Assembly: GCA_017511465.1 (NCBI GenBank)
Contig: JAFWJU010000068.1
Span: 1-57,901, forward strand
Direction of reading: 5' to 3'
DNA from: Eggerthellaceae bacterium
Lineage (GTDB): Bacteria > Actinomycetota > Coriobacteriia > Coriobacteriales > Eggerthellaceae
DNA length: 57,901 nucleotides
Position numbers and translations under genes: made by a program. The notes under the pieces are model-generated. The model made no database searches. It was not told the DNA's origin and saw only the letters and a program-made list of their open reading frames with translations. Shown one piece after another: positions 25,682-34,148 of the stretch; position 1 is the stretch's first letter, and each line of letters begins with the position of its first letter.

Positions 25682-26536
25682 TTACACCAACGTGCGCTCG
25701 GCGGCCTCGACAACGTGCTTGGCGAGGACAGCCGTCGTGACGCTTCCCACGCCACCCGGCACGGGCGTGATGGCAGCTACGACGGGCTCTGCGGCATCGA
25801 AATCGACATCGCCGCACAGCTTTTGCGCTTCCTCATCCCAATTGATGCCCACATCGATGACGACCTGACAGGGTGCCACCGCATCGGCACCTACCGTGCG
25901 GGCACGGCCCACGGCCACGACCAGGATATCGGCGGCGGCGCATTTGGCGGCGAGGTCCCTCGTACGCGTGTGGCACATGGTAACAGTGGCGTTGGCGGCT
26001 TGCAGCATCATGCTCACGGGTTTGCCGATGACGAGCGAACGACCCAAAACCGTGACGTTGGCGCCTGTCAAGTCGTAGCCGTAATGCGCGAGCACCTGCA
26101 TGCAGGCATCAGCCGTGCACGGCGGGAAACCAACGGGTTGATTGGCAAACACGCCGTAAAGCGATCCCTGCGTGATGCCGTCGGAATCCTTCGCCGGGTC
26201 AAGAGCCGCGCAAGCAGCGGCTTCGTCCAAGTGTTTCGGCAGCGGACGGAACATGAGGCACCCGTGAATGGCGGGATCCGCATTGACCTCGCCAATGGCA
26301 GCCATGAGCTCTTCTTGGGTGCAATCGGCGGCGAGCACGAACTTCTTCAACCCCAGCCCCAGCGTCTCGCAGCGCTTCGTGGCGCCGCGTTCGTACGAAA
26401 GGTCGTCATCGCGCTCGCCCACGCGCACGATGGCCAACGTCGGCACGATGCCGGCGGCTTTCAGCGCCTCGATGCGCGGCGCGAGTTCCTCGTTCATGGC
26501 GTCGGCAACGGGCTTGCCCTTCAAGATCTCTGCCAT
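25682..26536 (-). CDS. folD: Methylenetetrahydrofolate dehydrogenase (FolD family)
   Basis: Interconverts methylene- and methenyl-THF with NAD(P), and may also have cyclohydrolase activity. 284 aa. Motifs: Tyr/Lys region SYERGATKRCETLG, the folate-site segment CLMFRPLPKHLD (slightly divergent from the usual QLPLP), nucleotide-site GRSLVIGKPVSMML, and the closing TPVPGGVGSVTTAVL. The divergent FRPLPK and the presence of a separate fchA cyclohydrolase suggest mainly dehydrogenase function here. Start 26536 has GAGAGGAAG upstream; the longer reading passes through a palindromic repeat. Confidence 0.93.
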   Translation of the reverse strand: MAEILKGKPVADAMNEELAPRIEALKAAGIVPTLAIVRVGERDDDLSYERGATKRCETLGLGLKKFVLAADCTQEELMAAIGEVNADPAIHGCLMFRPLPKHLDEAAACAALDPAKDSDGITQGSLYGVFANQPVGFPPCTADACMQVLAHYGYDLTGANVTVLGRSLVIGKPVSMMLQAANATVTMCHTRTRDLAAKCAAADILVVAVGRARTVGADAVAPCQVVIDVGINWDEEAQKLCGDVDFDAAEPVVAAITPVPGGVGSVTTAVLAKHVVEAAERTLV

Positions 26537-26556
26537 GTCTTCTTCCTCTCTAATGA

Positions 26557-26589
26557 ATAACCATTTGGGGACAGTCCCCAAATGGTTAT
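26557..26589. repeat. Perfect 16-bp palindrome at the fchA stop codon
   Basis: ATAACCATTTGGGGAC and GTCCCCAAATGGTTAT flank a single base. The right arm contains the fchA stop codon. It could form a hairpin between the fchA and folD coding regions. The TTTGGGGACAGTCCCC core is typical of REP elements linked to IS200-like Y1 transposases. Confidence 0.75.
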
Positions 26590-27209
26590 CCGCGGATTCC
26601 CGCCATAACCTCATCGGCAATGGCCTCGGCACGCGGAACGTAAGCCAAAAGCTCGTCCGCCTCGCCTTCAACTGCCTGCGCAAAGGCGCGGTCCTGCAGG
26701 CTCTTCGTGTTGATGAACACGTTCATCGCCGCCGCCCGCATGGCAGCTGCGGCACAAGCGGCACCGCAACCCACGTCGCTTATGAGCATGCGGCTGCCCT
26801 TAATATTCATCTCTTCTAAAAGCTCGATTCCGCGTGCAATCTGGCGCATCATCTCGAGCGGGCCGGCAAGCGCGTCCTTCGTGCACTTCTCGAGCACTTC
26901 GGCGCGTGTCGGATCCTCCTTGGGAATGCCATATGCCTGCGACAACGGGAAGAACGCCGCAGCGTCCTCCTCGACGAGCTCGAGCAGGCGGGTGCGCACC
27001 TGTTCGCCTTCTGCGAGCATGCGTTGCACATCATCCTCGTATTCGGCGTACTTCTTCTTGCCCGTGGTGAAATTGCCGACCATGCTGCAAAGCGCCACGG
27101 CAAGCGCGCCCACATACGCAGCAGCCCCGCCCCCGCCAGGCACGCTGACCTTCGCCGCCAGCTCGTCGGCGAATTCAGTGCAGCTCTTGCCCATCATCTT
27201 GCCGGTCAT
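26586..27209 (-). CDS. fchA: Methenyltetrahydrofolate cyclohydrolase / cyclodeaminase family
   Basis: 207 aa of the FTCD_C family (formiminotransferase-cyclodeaminase C-terminal fold). The folate loop PGGGGAAAYVGALAVALCSM near residues 24-43 is diagnostic. In acetogens and related anaerobes FchA hydrolyses methenyl-THF to formyl-THF between FolD and Fhs, the order found here. A formimino-THF cyclodeaminase role is the alternative, but the gene context (fhs, folD, metVF) favours the one-carbon pathway. The C-terminal stop lies inside a palindromic repeat. Confidence 0.9.
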   Translation of the reverse strand: MTGKMMGKSCTEFADELAAKVSVPGGGGAAAYVGALAVALCSMVGNFTTGKKKYAEYEDDVQRMLAEGEQVRTRLLELVEEDAAAFFPLSQAYGIPKEDPTRAEVLEKCTKDALAGPLEMMRQIARGIELLEEMNIKGSRMLISDVGCGAACAAAAMRAAAMNVFINTKSLQDRAFAQAVEGEADELLAYVPRAEAIADEVMAGIRG

Positions 27210-27226
27210 GAAGCCCCCTTGCAGAA

Positions 27227-27252
27227 AGGGGCGAGCATGCCTGCCCGCCCCT
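27227..27252 (-). other. Intercistronic hairpin between fhs and fchA
   Basis: AGGGGCG and CGCCCCT arms surround a G/C-rich loop with partial inner pairing. It is followed on the minus strand by TTTC but no long T run, so it may be an attenuator or processing site rather than a full terminator. Confidence 0.5.
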
Positions 27253-27268
27253 GTAACGTTTTCGGGTT

Positions 27269-28936
27269 TTAGAACAATCCCACGATCTTGCCGTCTGCAG
27301 TGACGTCGATCTTCTCGGCTGCCGGGCGCTTGGGCAAGCCGGGCATCGTCATGATCTCGCCTGTCAGCGCCACGATGAAGCCGGCGCCAGCCGAAATCTT
27401 CAGGTTGCGCACCGTAATGCGGAAGTCGCGCGGAGCGCCCAGCTTGGCCGCATCGTCAGTGAAGGAATACTGCGTCTTGGCAACGCAGATGGGCAGCTTA
27501 TCGAGGCCCAGTTCCTCGAGCTGGGCAAGCTGCTTCTTGGCCTTGGCGGTGTAATCGACGCCGTCGGCGTGGTAAATCTTGGTGGCTATAGCCTCGAGCT
27601 TCTCTTCGATGGTCGCCTCGACCTCGTAGCTGAAGCGGAAATCGCTGGGCTGGTCGCATACGCGCACGACTTCCTCGGCCAGGGCAATGGCACCCTCGCC
27701 GCCCTTTGCCCAATGCTCTGCCAGCACGGCGTTGACGCCCAGTTCGGCGCACTTGTCCTGCACGAGCTGAAGCTCGGCAGGGGTATCGGTCGGGAAGGCG
27801 TTGATGGCCACGACCGCGGGCAGCCCGTAGACGTCCTGAATGTTGGACACGTGCTGCAGCAGGTTGGGCAAGCCGGCTTCGAGGGCATCGAGGTTCTCAT
27901 TGTTCAAGTCGGCCTTGGCAACGCCGCCGTTGTGCTTGAGGGCGCGCACGGTGGCAACGATGACGACACAGCTGGGTTTGAGGCCGGCCATGCGGCACTT
28001 GATGTCGAGGAACTTCTCGGCTCCCAGGTCGGCACCGAAGCCTGCCTCGGTAACCACGTAGTCGGCCATCTTCAGGGCAGTCGTCGTCGCCTGAACCGAA
28101 TTGCAGCCGTGGGCGATGTTGGCGAAAGGACCGCCATGCACGAACGCGGGGTTGTTCTCGAGCGTCTGCACCAAGTTGGGTTTGATGGCGTCTTTGAGCA
28201 AAGCCGTCATGGCGCCTTGGGCCTTCAGGTCGGCGCAGGTGACCGGCTTGCCTGCACGCGTGTACGCCACGATGATCTTGCCGAGGCGCTCTTTCAGGTC
28301 GTCCAGGTCGGTGGCCAGGCAGAACACCGCCATGACCTCGGAAGCCACGGTGATATCGAAACCGTCCTCGCGGCAGACGCCGTCGCCGGCGGTGCCCAAG
28401 CCGTCGACCACGTTGCGCAGCTGGCGGTCGTTCATGTCGACGCAGCGGCGCCAGATGATGTTGTTCAGGTCGATATCGAGCTCGTTGCCCTGCTTGATGT
28501 GGTTATCGAGCATTGCCGCCAACAGGTTGTTCGCGGCGCCGATGGCATGGAAGTCACCGGTGAAGTGAAGGTTGATGTCCTCCATGGGCACGACCTGGGC
28601 GTAACCACCGCCCGCTGCGCCGCCTTTGATGCCGAACACAGGGCCAAGCGACGGCTCGCGCAATGCCAACATCGACGACTTGCCAATCTTGCATAGCGCA
28701 TCGTGCAGGCCCACCGACGTGGTGGTCTTGCCCTCGCCAGCTGGCGTCGGGTTGATGGCCGTCACCAAGATGAGCTTTCCCTTCATGGGCGCGTCTTCAT
28801 ACGAGTGAATGTCGACCTTGGCCTTGTAGTGGCCATAGGGCTCGCATGTCGCCCAGTCGATGCCGGCCTTCTTCGCCACTTCTTCTATGGGCAGCATCGT
28901 CGCTTCTTGCGCGATCTCGATATCGGATTTCGTCAT
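27269..28936 (-). CDS. fhs: Formate-tetrahydrofolate ligase
   Basis: ATP-dependent joining of formate and THF, reversible with ATP gain. 555 aa, normal length. Motifs: P-loop [38 protein letters not shown], and HFTGDFHAI with DNHIKQGN. Start 28936 was chosen because AAGGAGGACC lies just upstream; a longer reading from 28993 has no support. It is the second gene after metVF in the one-carbon operon. A 156-base gap separates it from metVF, with no recognisable riboswitch. Confidence 0.97.
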   Translation of the reverse strand: MTKSDIEIAQEATMLPIEEVAKKAGIDWATCEPYGHYKAKVDIHSYEDAPMKGKLILVTAINPTPAGEGKTTTSVGLHDALCKIGKSSMLALREPSLGPVFGIKGGAAGGGYAQVVPMEDINLHFTGDFHAIGAANNLLAAMLDNHIKQGNELDIDLNNIIWRRCVDMNDRQLRNVVDGLGTAGDGVCREDGFDITVASEVMAVFCLATDLDDLKERLGKIIVAYTRAGKPVTCADLKAQGAMTALLKDAIKPNLVQTLENNPAFVHGGPFANIAHGCNSVQATTTALKMADYVVTEAGFGADLGAEKFLDIKCRMAGLKPSCVVIVATVRALKHNGGVAKADLNNENLDALEAGLPNLLQHVSNIQDVYGLPAVVAINAFPTDTPAELQLVQDKCAELGVNAVLAEHWAKGGEGAIALAEEVVRVCDQPSDFRFSYEVEATIEEKLEAIATKIYHADGVDYTAKAKKQLAQLEELGLDKLPICVAKTQYSFTDDAAKLGAPRDFRITVRNLKISAGAGFIVALTGEIMTMPGLPKRPAAEKIDVTADGKIVGLF

Positions 28937-29092
28937 ATCCCGGTCCTCCTTCGGCTTGGCTTCAACCAGTCTAATTTCCGTCTCATGCTTCAACTATACC
29001 TAGAACTTGGTAGTTATTGCACCCAATGCTGGCAGGCTTTCGCCTACTGGATGCGCAAAGTGCGCGATTGTCACTGCATTCCCCCGTGTTTT

Positions 29093-30721
29093 TTACGGCA
29101 AGTGCGTGTCGACCTTCTTCAGCAGGTCGGTCTCGTCGGTCACGCCGCCTGGCGCACCCGTTTCCAATCCCAACGACACGGGAATGCGACCCGCGCAGTT
29201 ATCGCGGCGATGCGTGTAGGCGCTCCACGGGCTGGAATTGAACAGCTCCCAATGGTTGGGCGGCGTGATGTAGCTCGTGATGCGCTCCATCTCGTTTTCC
29301 TTCTTGGCCTTGTGGTACGCCTTGTACCAAATGCAGTAACGCTCGCCGGGAAACACCTCGCACCAGCCATCATACGTACCACCGCACGGGCCGTTGCGCT
29401 GGCACTTGGGGCATTGCGTCATCGGGCACGTGTACAGCGTGGCCTCCAAACCGCAATCGCCGCAATCCATGCAGCCGTACAGCATCGATTTGCCCACGTG
29501 TTCCAAGCCGTGATGGCGGTACACGCCCTTTTTCCTGTCAAGCGAGTCCTCGCGGCTGGTCAGCACCTTGTTGCCGCGCTTGCCCAGCGTCAGCATCCAG
29601 TGGTGGAAGAACCGCGAAATGCCCCATTTCTCGAAAACCTTGCGCGATCGCGCTTGCTCGGGCTTTGGCGATTTAACCGGAACGTTAAGGCCCGTCGGCT
29701 GGCCATCTTCGCCGATTTCGGGTTCGTAGACGAAATAGCCGCCAGGCTTGCCGAAGCTGACCTTCTTGACGCACTCGCGCCATTCGGGGGCAAGCTCTTC
29801 GGCTCGGTCGAGGATGGTGTTAAGCATGTCGGCGTTGATGCCGAAACCGCCGATGTGCACGCCGGCATAGCCCAAGCCCTTGTAGATGGCCACCATCTGC
29901 GCCGCGCGCTCGATGCGGGCTGCCTTGCCCTTGTCCTCGGCCTTGGCCTCTTCCTCGAGCGTGGCCAGAAGTTCGTCACTGACATAACACCCCGCAATGG
30001 CGCCCTTTTGCATGAGCTTGGCTGCACCGCGCGTCAGCAGGAACACGTTGCCGATGATGGGCGTGTCGAACCCGCGTTCGTCGCGATAGCGGATGAGCTC
30101 CTCCATCTTGCGGGCATCGTAGCCCAGCTGCGTGATGAGGAACTGCGCACCTGCGATGATCTTCTTTTCCATCTTCAGGTACTGCGGAATGGTCTCACCT
30201 TCGAGGTACTTAAAGGGGTTGACCACGCCGCCGTTGTAAAAGTGCGTGGGTTTCTCAACGACGTCGCCCTTGCGGCCGGGAACGACCAAACCGGCGTTCA
30301 TCTCGGAAGCGAGCATCTGCACGTGCACCGAGTCGAGGTCGAACACTGGGCGCGCGCGGCCGGTCCAACCAGTTGCCTGGTAGTCGCCGGTCATGAACAG
30401 GATGTTCTCGAGACCCTGGCGTTCAAGGCCATACAGCTGCGCAATGATCTGGTTGCGCGAGCGATCCTTGCACGTGAAGTGCACGAGCGGAACGATGCCC
30501 TGGTCGAGAAATTCCTTGCCAAGCGTATCGGCGAGCAGCGCGGGATTGCCACCTGGATTGTCGGTGATGGACATGGCATGTACGCGACCAGTCTCGTACA
30601 TGCGCTTGGCTTCCTCGAACTCGCGCTCTTGACCGTCTTCGCGAGCACCTCGCCCGGGAATGATTTCGCACGTGACGACAAACTCGCCTTGCTCAAGCGC
30701 GTCTCTGAATCGATTTCCCAT
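29093..30721 (-). CDS. metF: Methylenetetrahydrofolate reductase with MetV-like C-terminal domain
   Basis: 542 aa. Residues 1-300 are the MetF TIM-barrel (FVVTCEIIPGRG, AMSITDNPGGN, NILFMTGDYQ, AQFLITQLGYDA). Residues 330-542 carry a Cys-rich domain (CMDCGDCGLEATLYTCPMTQ, CPKCQRNGPCGG) equal to MetV/MTHFR_C, which in many acetogens is a separate subunit. The enzyme interconverts methylene-THF and methyl-THF. The ATG at 30721 follows AGAGGTGG; the preceding TTG is an unlikely start. It is the promoter-proximal gene of the one-carbon operon and would receive methyl groups from corrinoid methyltransferases or deliver them. Confidence 0.92.
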   Translation of the reverse strand: MGNRFRDALEQGEFVVTCEIIPGRGAREDGQEREFEEAKRMYETGRVHAMSITDNPGGNPALLADTLGKEFLDQGIVPLVHFTCKDRSRNQIIAQLYGLERQGLENILFMTGDYQATGWTGRARPVFDLDSVHVQMLASEMNAGLVVPGRKGDVVEKPTHFYNGGVVNPFKYLEGETIPQYLKMEKKIIAGAQFLITQLGYDARKMEELIRYRDERGFDTPIIGNVFLLTRGAAKLMQKGAIAGCYVSDELLATLEEEAKAEDKGKAARIERAAQMVAIYKGLGYAGVHIGGFGINADMLNTILDRAEELAPEWRECVKKVSFGKPGGYFVYEPEIGEDGQPTGLNVPVKSPKPEQARSRKVFEKWGISRFFHHWMLTLGKRGNKVLTSREDSLDRKKGVYRHHGLEHVGKSMLYGCMDCGDCGLEATLYTCPMTQCPKCQRNGPCGGTYDGWCEVFPGERYCIWYKAYHKAKKENEMERITSYITPPNHWELFNSSPWSAYTHRRDNCAGRIPVSLGLETGAPGGVTDETDLLKKVDTHLP

Positions 30722-30840
30722 CAAACCACCTCTTAACGCTGAGTCAAACTCGTACTCTCACGTTTCTGCCAAGGTATACACCTGCAATAGCTTTCAGTTT
30801 TCATTGTACGTTACAAACGACGATTAAGCAGGCTTGATAG

Positions 30841-31076
30841 GCAGGAAGGCGGACGCAGGTTGTGCTCGACGCGTCGTCGTCGCGAACTAACTTCTCCGCC
30901 AAGAACAGGCGGAGAAGTGGATTTCGCTCCTCCTTTGGCTTGACCTCGCTTCACCTGCGTCCGCCTTCCTGCAGGCTGGGCCAGCAAGCGAGCAAGTGAA
31001 GCGAGGTTAAGTGAAATTTGCCGAGAGACCTTGGCTCGAGCAAATTTCACCTCGAGCGTAACTTGTCCGCTTGCTG
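30841..31076. repeat. Interleaved inverted repeats between metF and the CDF gene
   Basis: This stretch is part of a 382-base gap (30722-31103) without a gene. It holds five exact inverted pairs: 30841-30860 with 30953-30972 (20 bp); 30890-30900 with 30908-30918 (11 bp, inside the first); 30944-30954 with 30996-31006; 31011-31020 with 31041-31050; and 30982-30990 with 31068-31076. The pairs overlap and cross, so several alternative folds are possible. 30722-30840 shows nothing else recognisable. Confidence 0.8.
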
Positions 31077-31103
31077 TCCTTCGACAGCTTGGAAAGCCGC
31101 CTG

Positions 31104-32219
31104 TTAATCGCTGAGGTCGCGGTCGAGCGTGATGTTGAAATCGTAATCGGGATACAGCTCTTTGACTTCTTCCGAAATGTGGCAGTACAGCTCATCGCGG
31201 TTCGCCACGTCGAAATCGATGATGATGTCGAACGAGACGCGACGTTTCTCGACGTCGACGAAGAACCCGTGCATCTGCAGCACGCCGCCATGCCCCATGA
31301 CCCGACGCGTGATGGCCGACTGCATCTCGGCGACGTCATCGTCGGTCGTGTTGTGCGAGTAGATGCCCACCGTTGCCAACGCAATGCGGTGCTCGGCGTA
31401 CACGGCTGCCTGCAACCGGCGCGTCATGGCGTCGATTTCGGCGGCGGTCATGGTGTCGGGCACCTCGACGTGCACGGCGCCGACGGTCAGGTCGGGCCCG
31501 TAGCTGTCGAGCAGCAAGTCGTACGCGCCCAGCACGTCGGGATCGGCGCACACGGTGCGCTTGATGCCGCGTGCCAAATCGGGGTCGGGACGATGACCCA
31601 ATATGTCGTCGAGCGTCTCGCGCAGCATGTCGATGCCCGCCTTGATGATGACGATCGAGATGATGACGCCCACGTAGGCTTCAAGGCTTATGCCCGTTGC
31701 CAAGAAGATGAGCGCGGCTGCCAAGACGGATGTCGAAATGGCTGCGTCGAACAGCGCGTCCTTGCCCGATGCGACAAGCGAGCCCGAGTCCACCTGCTTG
31801 CCCTTGGCACTGACGTAACGCCCCAGCACGATCTTCACGATGACGGCCGCGGCCACGATGACGAGCGTGACGATCGAGTAGTCGGCGACTTCGGGCTCGA
31901 TGATCTTGCGGATCGACTCGACGAGCGACGTGATGCCCGCGTACAGCACGATGGCGACAATGACCATAGCCGACAGGTACTCGTAACGGCCGTGTCCGAG
32001 CGGATGGTCCTTGTCGGGTTTCTTGCCCGCAAGCTTGGCGCCGATGATCGTGATGACCGACGACAGGGCGTCGGTCAGGTTGTTGACCGCATCCAAGACG
32101 ATGGCAATGGAATTGGCCGCCAAGCCAACCACGGCCTTGAATGCCACGAGCAACACGTTGGCGACGATGCCGACGATGCTCGTCCGGACTATGACGCGCT
32201 CGCGTTCCTCGGGGTTCAC
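31104..32219 (-). CDS. Cation diffusion facilitator (CDF) metal transporter
   Basis: 371 aa. Six membrane helices in the first 210 residues, with the CDF metal-site pattern AIVLDAVNNLTDALSS (helix 2) and the helix 5 counterpart in SGKDALFDAA, plus DHPLGHGRYEY in the loop. A long cytoplasmic C-terminal region (about 160 aa) holds two CDF-type alpha/beta domains, longer than usual. The helix 2 and 5 pattern DxxxD/DxxxD-like is seen in manganese, iron or zinc exporters; the metal is not certain. The GTG at 32219 lies three bases after the stop of the upstream LicC-LicA gene with GAGGAG before it, so the two are probably co-transcribed. Confidence 0.88.
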   Translation of the reverse strand: MNPEERERVIVRTSIVGIVANVLLVAFKAVVGLAANSIAIVLDAVNNLTDALSSVITIIGAKLAGKKPDKDHPLGHGRYEYLSAMVIVAIVLYAGITSLVESIRKIIEPEVADYSIVTLVIVAAAVIVKIVLGRYVSAKGKQVDSGSLVASGKDALFDAAISTSVLAAALIFLATGISLEAYVGVIISIVIIKAGIDMLRETLDDILGHRPDPDLARGIKRTVCADPDVLGAYDLLLDSYGPDLTVGAVHVEVPDTMTAAEIDAMTRRLQAAVYAEHRIALATVGIYSHNTTDDDVAEMQSAITRRVMGHGGVLQMHGFFVDVEKRRVSFDIIIDFDVANRDELYCHISEEVKELYPDYDFNITLDRDLSD

Positions 32220-32224
32220 GGCGC

Positions 32225-33988
32225 TTACTCCTCGTACATCGAGATTGCGAGTGGCAAGTACTTCTTCGCATAGCGATAGTACACGTACAGCCAATCGCCC
32301 ACGTTGTCGCCCTCAGATTCCTTCTGCAGCGACCACACGTACCAGCACCAGCCGGCAAGTCCCACGAACACGTAGTTATGGCGTTTCTCCTGCTTCGTGG
32401 GGGTACGCCCGTAGTAGCATTCAAGGGCGTGGGCGGCTTCGGGTTCGTCCAGTTTGCACGTGACCACGAACGTCCCGAAATCGCTGGCGTAATCGGCCAT
32501 GCCCGCATACTCCCAGTCGATCAGGTTCAGGTTGCCTTCTTGGTCGTACAGCAAGTTCAGGTTGAAGAAGTCGTTGTGCGTCAGGCACGTGGGCGCATCG
32601 TCCCCGCGGGCGAGCTCGCGGGCGCGCATCGCCTGGGCTTTGAGCTCGTCGTAACCGGGAACGTCGATGGGGCCCTTCTCAAGCAGAAGCGCCTCGTATT
32701 TCAGGCCCTCCTCGAGGTAGTCGAAATGCCGGTCGAGCGTCAGGTCCTGGGCGTGCAGCTTGCGCGCGACTGCCATCGCCTCGGCAAGCTCCGCCTCGTC
32801 GTGGGGATCGAGTTCGCGTGCGTTCGGGATGAACTTCGAGATCTTCCACCCGCGCTTGGGATTCTCGAACACGAACGTGTTGTCGATGCCGATGGACTTG
32901 GCAAGGCTCAGCGCCTGGACCTCCGCCTCGCGGTCGATCATCTGCTCGGTGCCCACGCCGGGATGACGGTACACGTACTCGCCGTCGTCCGTGGCGAAAT
33001 GACATGACAAGTTCGTGAGCCCCTGTTTCAGCGGGTACACATCGTGGATTTCGGACTTGGAACAACCCAACACGGCGACGATGTTGTCGAAGATCTCGAC
33101 ATCGATGTTCTCGAGGAACAGCGGGTCGAAATCCTTCATCTCGTCAAGCGAGTCGAATTCGAAGATGGCGCCGGGCTCGTGGCGCCTGATTTCCATGTCA
33201 AGCTCGTCCACGTGTTCGATGAACAGCTCTTCCCACAGCTTGTCCGCCGTACGGGGATCGTCGTATTCGGCCTCGAGAATCTCGACGAAACGCTCAGAGA
33301 ACGCGCGGTCGAAATACGCATGATCTGCCATGTACCAAGCATTCGCCCCGCCGATCGTGGCGCCGATGATACGGTCTTTCTTGTCAAGGTGGATGCACCA
33401 CTCCTTGGTGGGGCCTTCGGCATATTCGGCAGAGTAGTTCGCCTTCCACTCGTACTGCCTGAAGGGATTCACAGCAAGGTAGTTGTCCGACACGCAAATG
33501 TACGTATTGCCCAGCATCTCGCGGACACGCATGAGCGACGAGTTGTTGTTGCGGGTGGCATATTCGGGGTTCACGACGATTTGCACACCGTATTTTTCCT
33601 CAAGGTAGAAGAACAGCTCCTTCTTGTACCCGACCACCACGATGATCTCGTTGATGCCCGCTTCGAGCAATTGCTCTATCTGGCGCTCGATGAGCACTTC
33701 GCCACGAACCGTGAGCAGTCCTTTGGGCTTCTCGTATGAGATGGGAACGAACCGCGACGAAAGGCCGGCTGCCAAGACCACCGCGTTGTCCACCTTGTAC
33801 GGGCGCAGTTCGCGCATGCCCCGCGCAGTCACGCGCCCATCTTCGACGAGCTTTTCCTTCACCAGCTTGCGGTGGACGTTGTTGACAGTGCCGAGAGACA
33901 GTCCGAGCAACTCGGCAAGTTCGCGCTGGGTGGCGCCCGGATGTTCGCGTATCGCGCAAAGCGCGTTGAATTCGTTCCTGTTGATCAT
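32225..33988 (-). CDS. Three-domain protein: winged helix, LicC-like cytidylyltransferase, LicA-like choline kinase
   Basis: 587 aa in one frame. Residues 1-62 are a MarR/Lrp-like winged helix (ATQRELAELLGLSLGTVNNV). Residues 68-290 are a nucleotidyltransferase (VVLAAGLSSRFVPISYEKPK, then VLIERQIEQLLEAGI). Residues 300-587 are a choline/ethanolamine kinase (CLTHNDFFNLNLLYD, LIDWEYAGMAD). Together the enzyme parts would phosphorylate choline and form CDP-choline for phosphocholine decoration of surface polymers. The fused DNA-binding head suggests autoregulation by substrate state. Start 33988 has GAGGGAGC upstream. Divergent from it is a LicB-like permease. Confidence 0.88.
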   Translation of the reverse strand: MINRNEFNALCAIREHPGATQRELAELLGLSLGTVNNVHRKLVKEKLVEDGRVTARGMRELRPYKVDNAVVLAAGLSSRFVPISYEKPKGLLTVRGEVLIERQIEQLLEAGINEIIVVVGYKKELFFYLEEKYGVQIVVNPEYATRNNNSSLMRVREMLGNTYICVSDNYLAVNPFRQYEWKANYSAEYAEGPTKEWCIHLDKKDRIIGATIGGANAWYMADHAYFDRAFSERFVEILEAEYDDPRTADKLWEELFIEHVDELDMEIRRHEPGAIFEFDSLDEMKDFDPLFLENIDVEIFDNIVAVLGCSKSEIHDVYPLKQGLTNLSCHFATDDGEYVYRHPGVGTEQMIDREAEVQALSLAKSIGIDNTFVFENPKRGWKISKFIPNARELDPHDEAELAEAMAVARKLHAQDLTLDRHFDYLEEGLKYEALLLEKGPIDVPGYDELKAQAMRARELARGDDAPTCLTHNDFFNLNLLYDQEGNLNLIDWEYAGMADYASDFGTFVVTCKLDEPEAAHALECYYGRTPTKQEKRHNYVFVGLAGWCWYVWSLQKESEGDNVGDWLYVYYRYAKKYLPLAISMYEE

Positions 33989-34021
33989 GCTCCCTCGGTT
34001 CATCCTCGTCGTCACGAAATC

Positions 34022-34057
34022 GTTCAAATGCGGTGAACATAATACATGAATTTGAAC
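34022..34057. promoter_or_regulatory. Inverted repeats in the divergent lic promoter region
   Basis: GTTCAAAT at 34022-34029 and ATTTGAAC at 34050-34057 form an 8-bp dyad; GTTCA-N7-TGAAC at 34022-34038 forms a second one. A further GTTCAAT lies at 34094-34100 after a -10-like TATACT (34089-34094). The dyads lie between the two divergent genes and are good candidates for binding by the winged helix of the LicC-LicA protein. Confidence 0.5.
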
Positions 34058-34148
34058 TATATTGCGCGATATTGGGAAAGTAATGGTTATACTGTTCAAT
34101 CGGTGTTTGTGCATTGGCAAATTATGAACGCACGATGAAAGGCTGACT

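Noticed and set aside
28937-29092. Tetrahydrofolate or ZTP riboswitch before fhs
   Set aside because: I looked for the conserved cores on the minus strand and found none; only a weak TATAGT was seen.
28703-30736. 677-codon open frame on the plus strand
   Set aside because: Lies opposite metF with no recognisable protein pattern; the minus-strand frame has clear MetF and MetV motifs.
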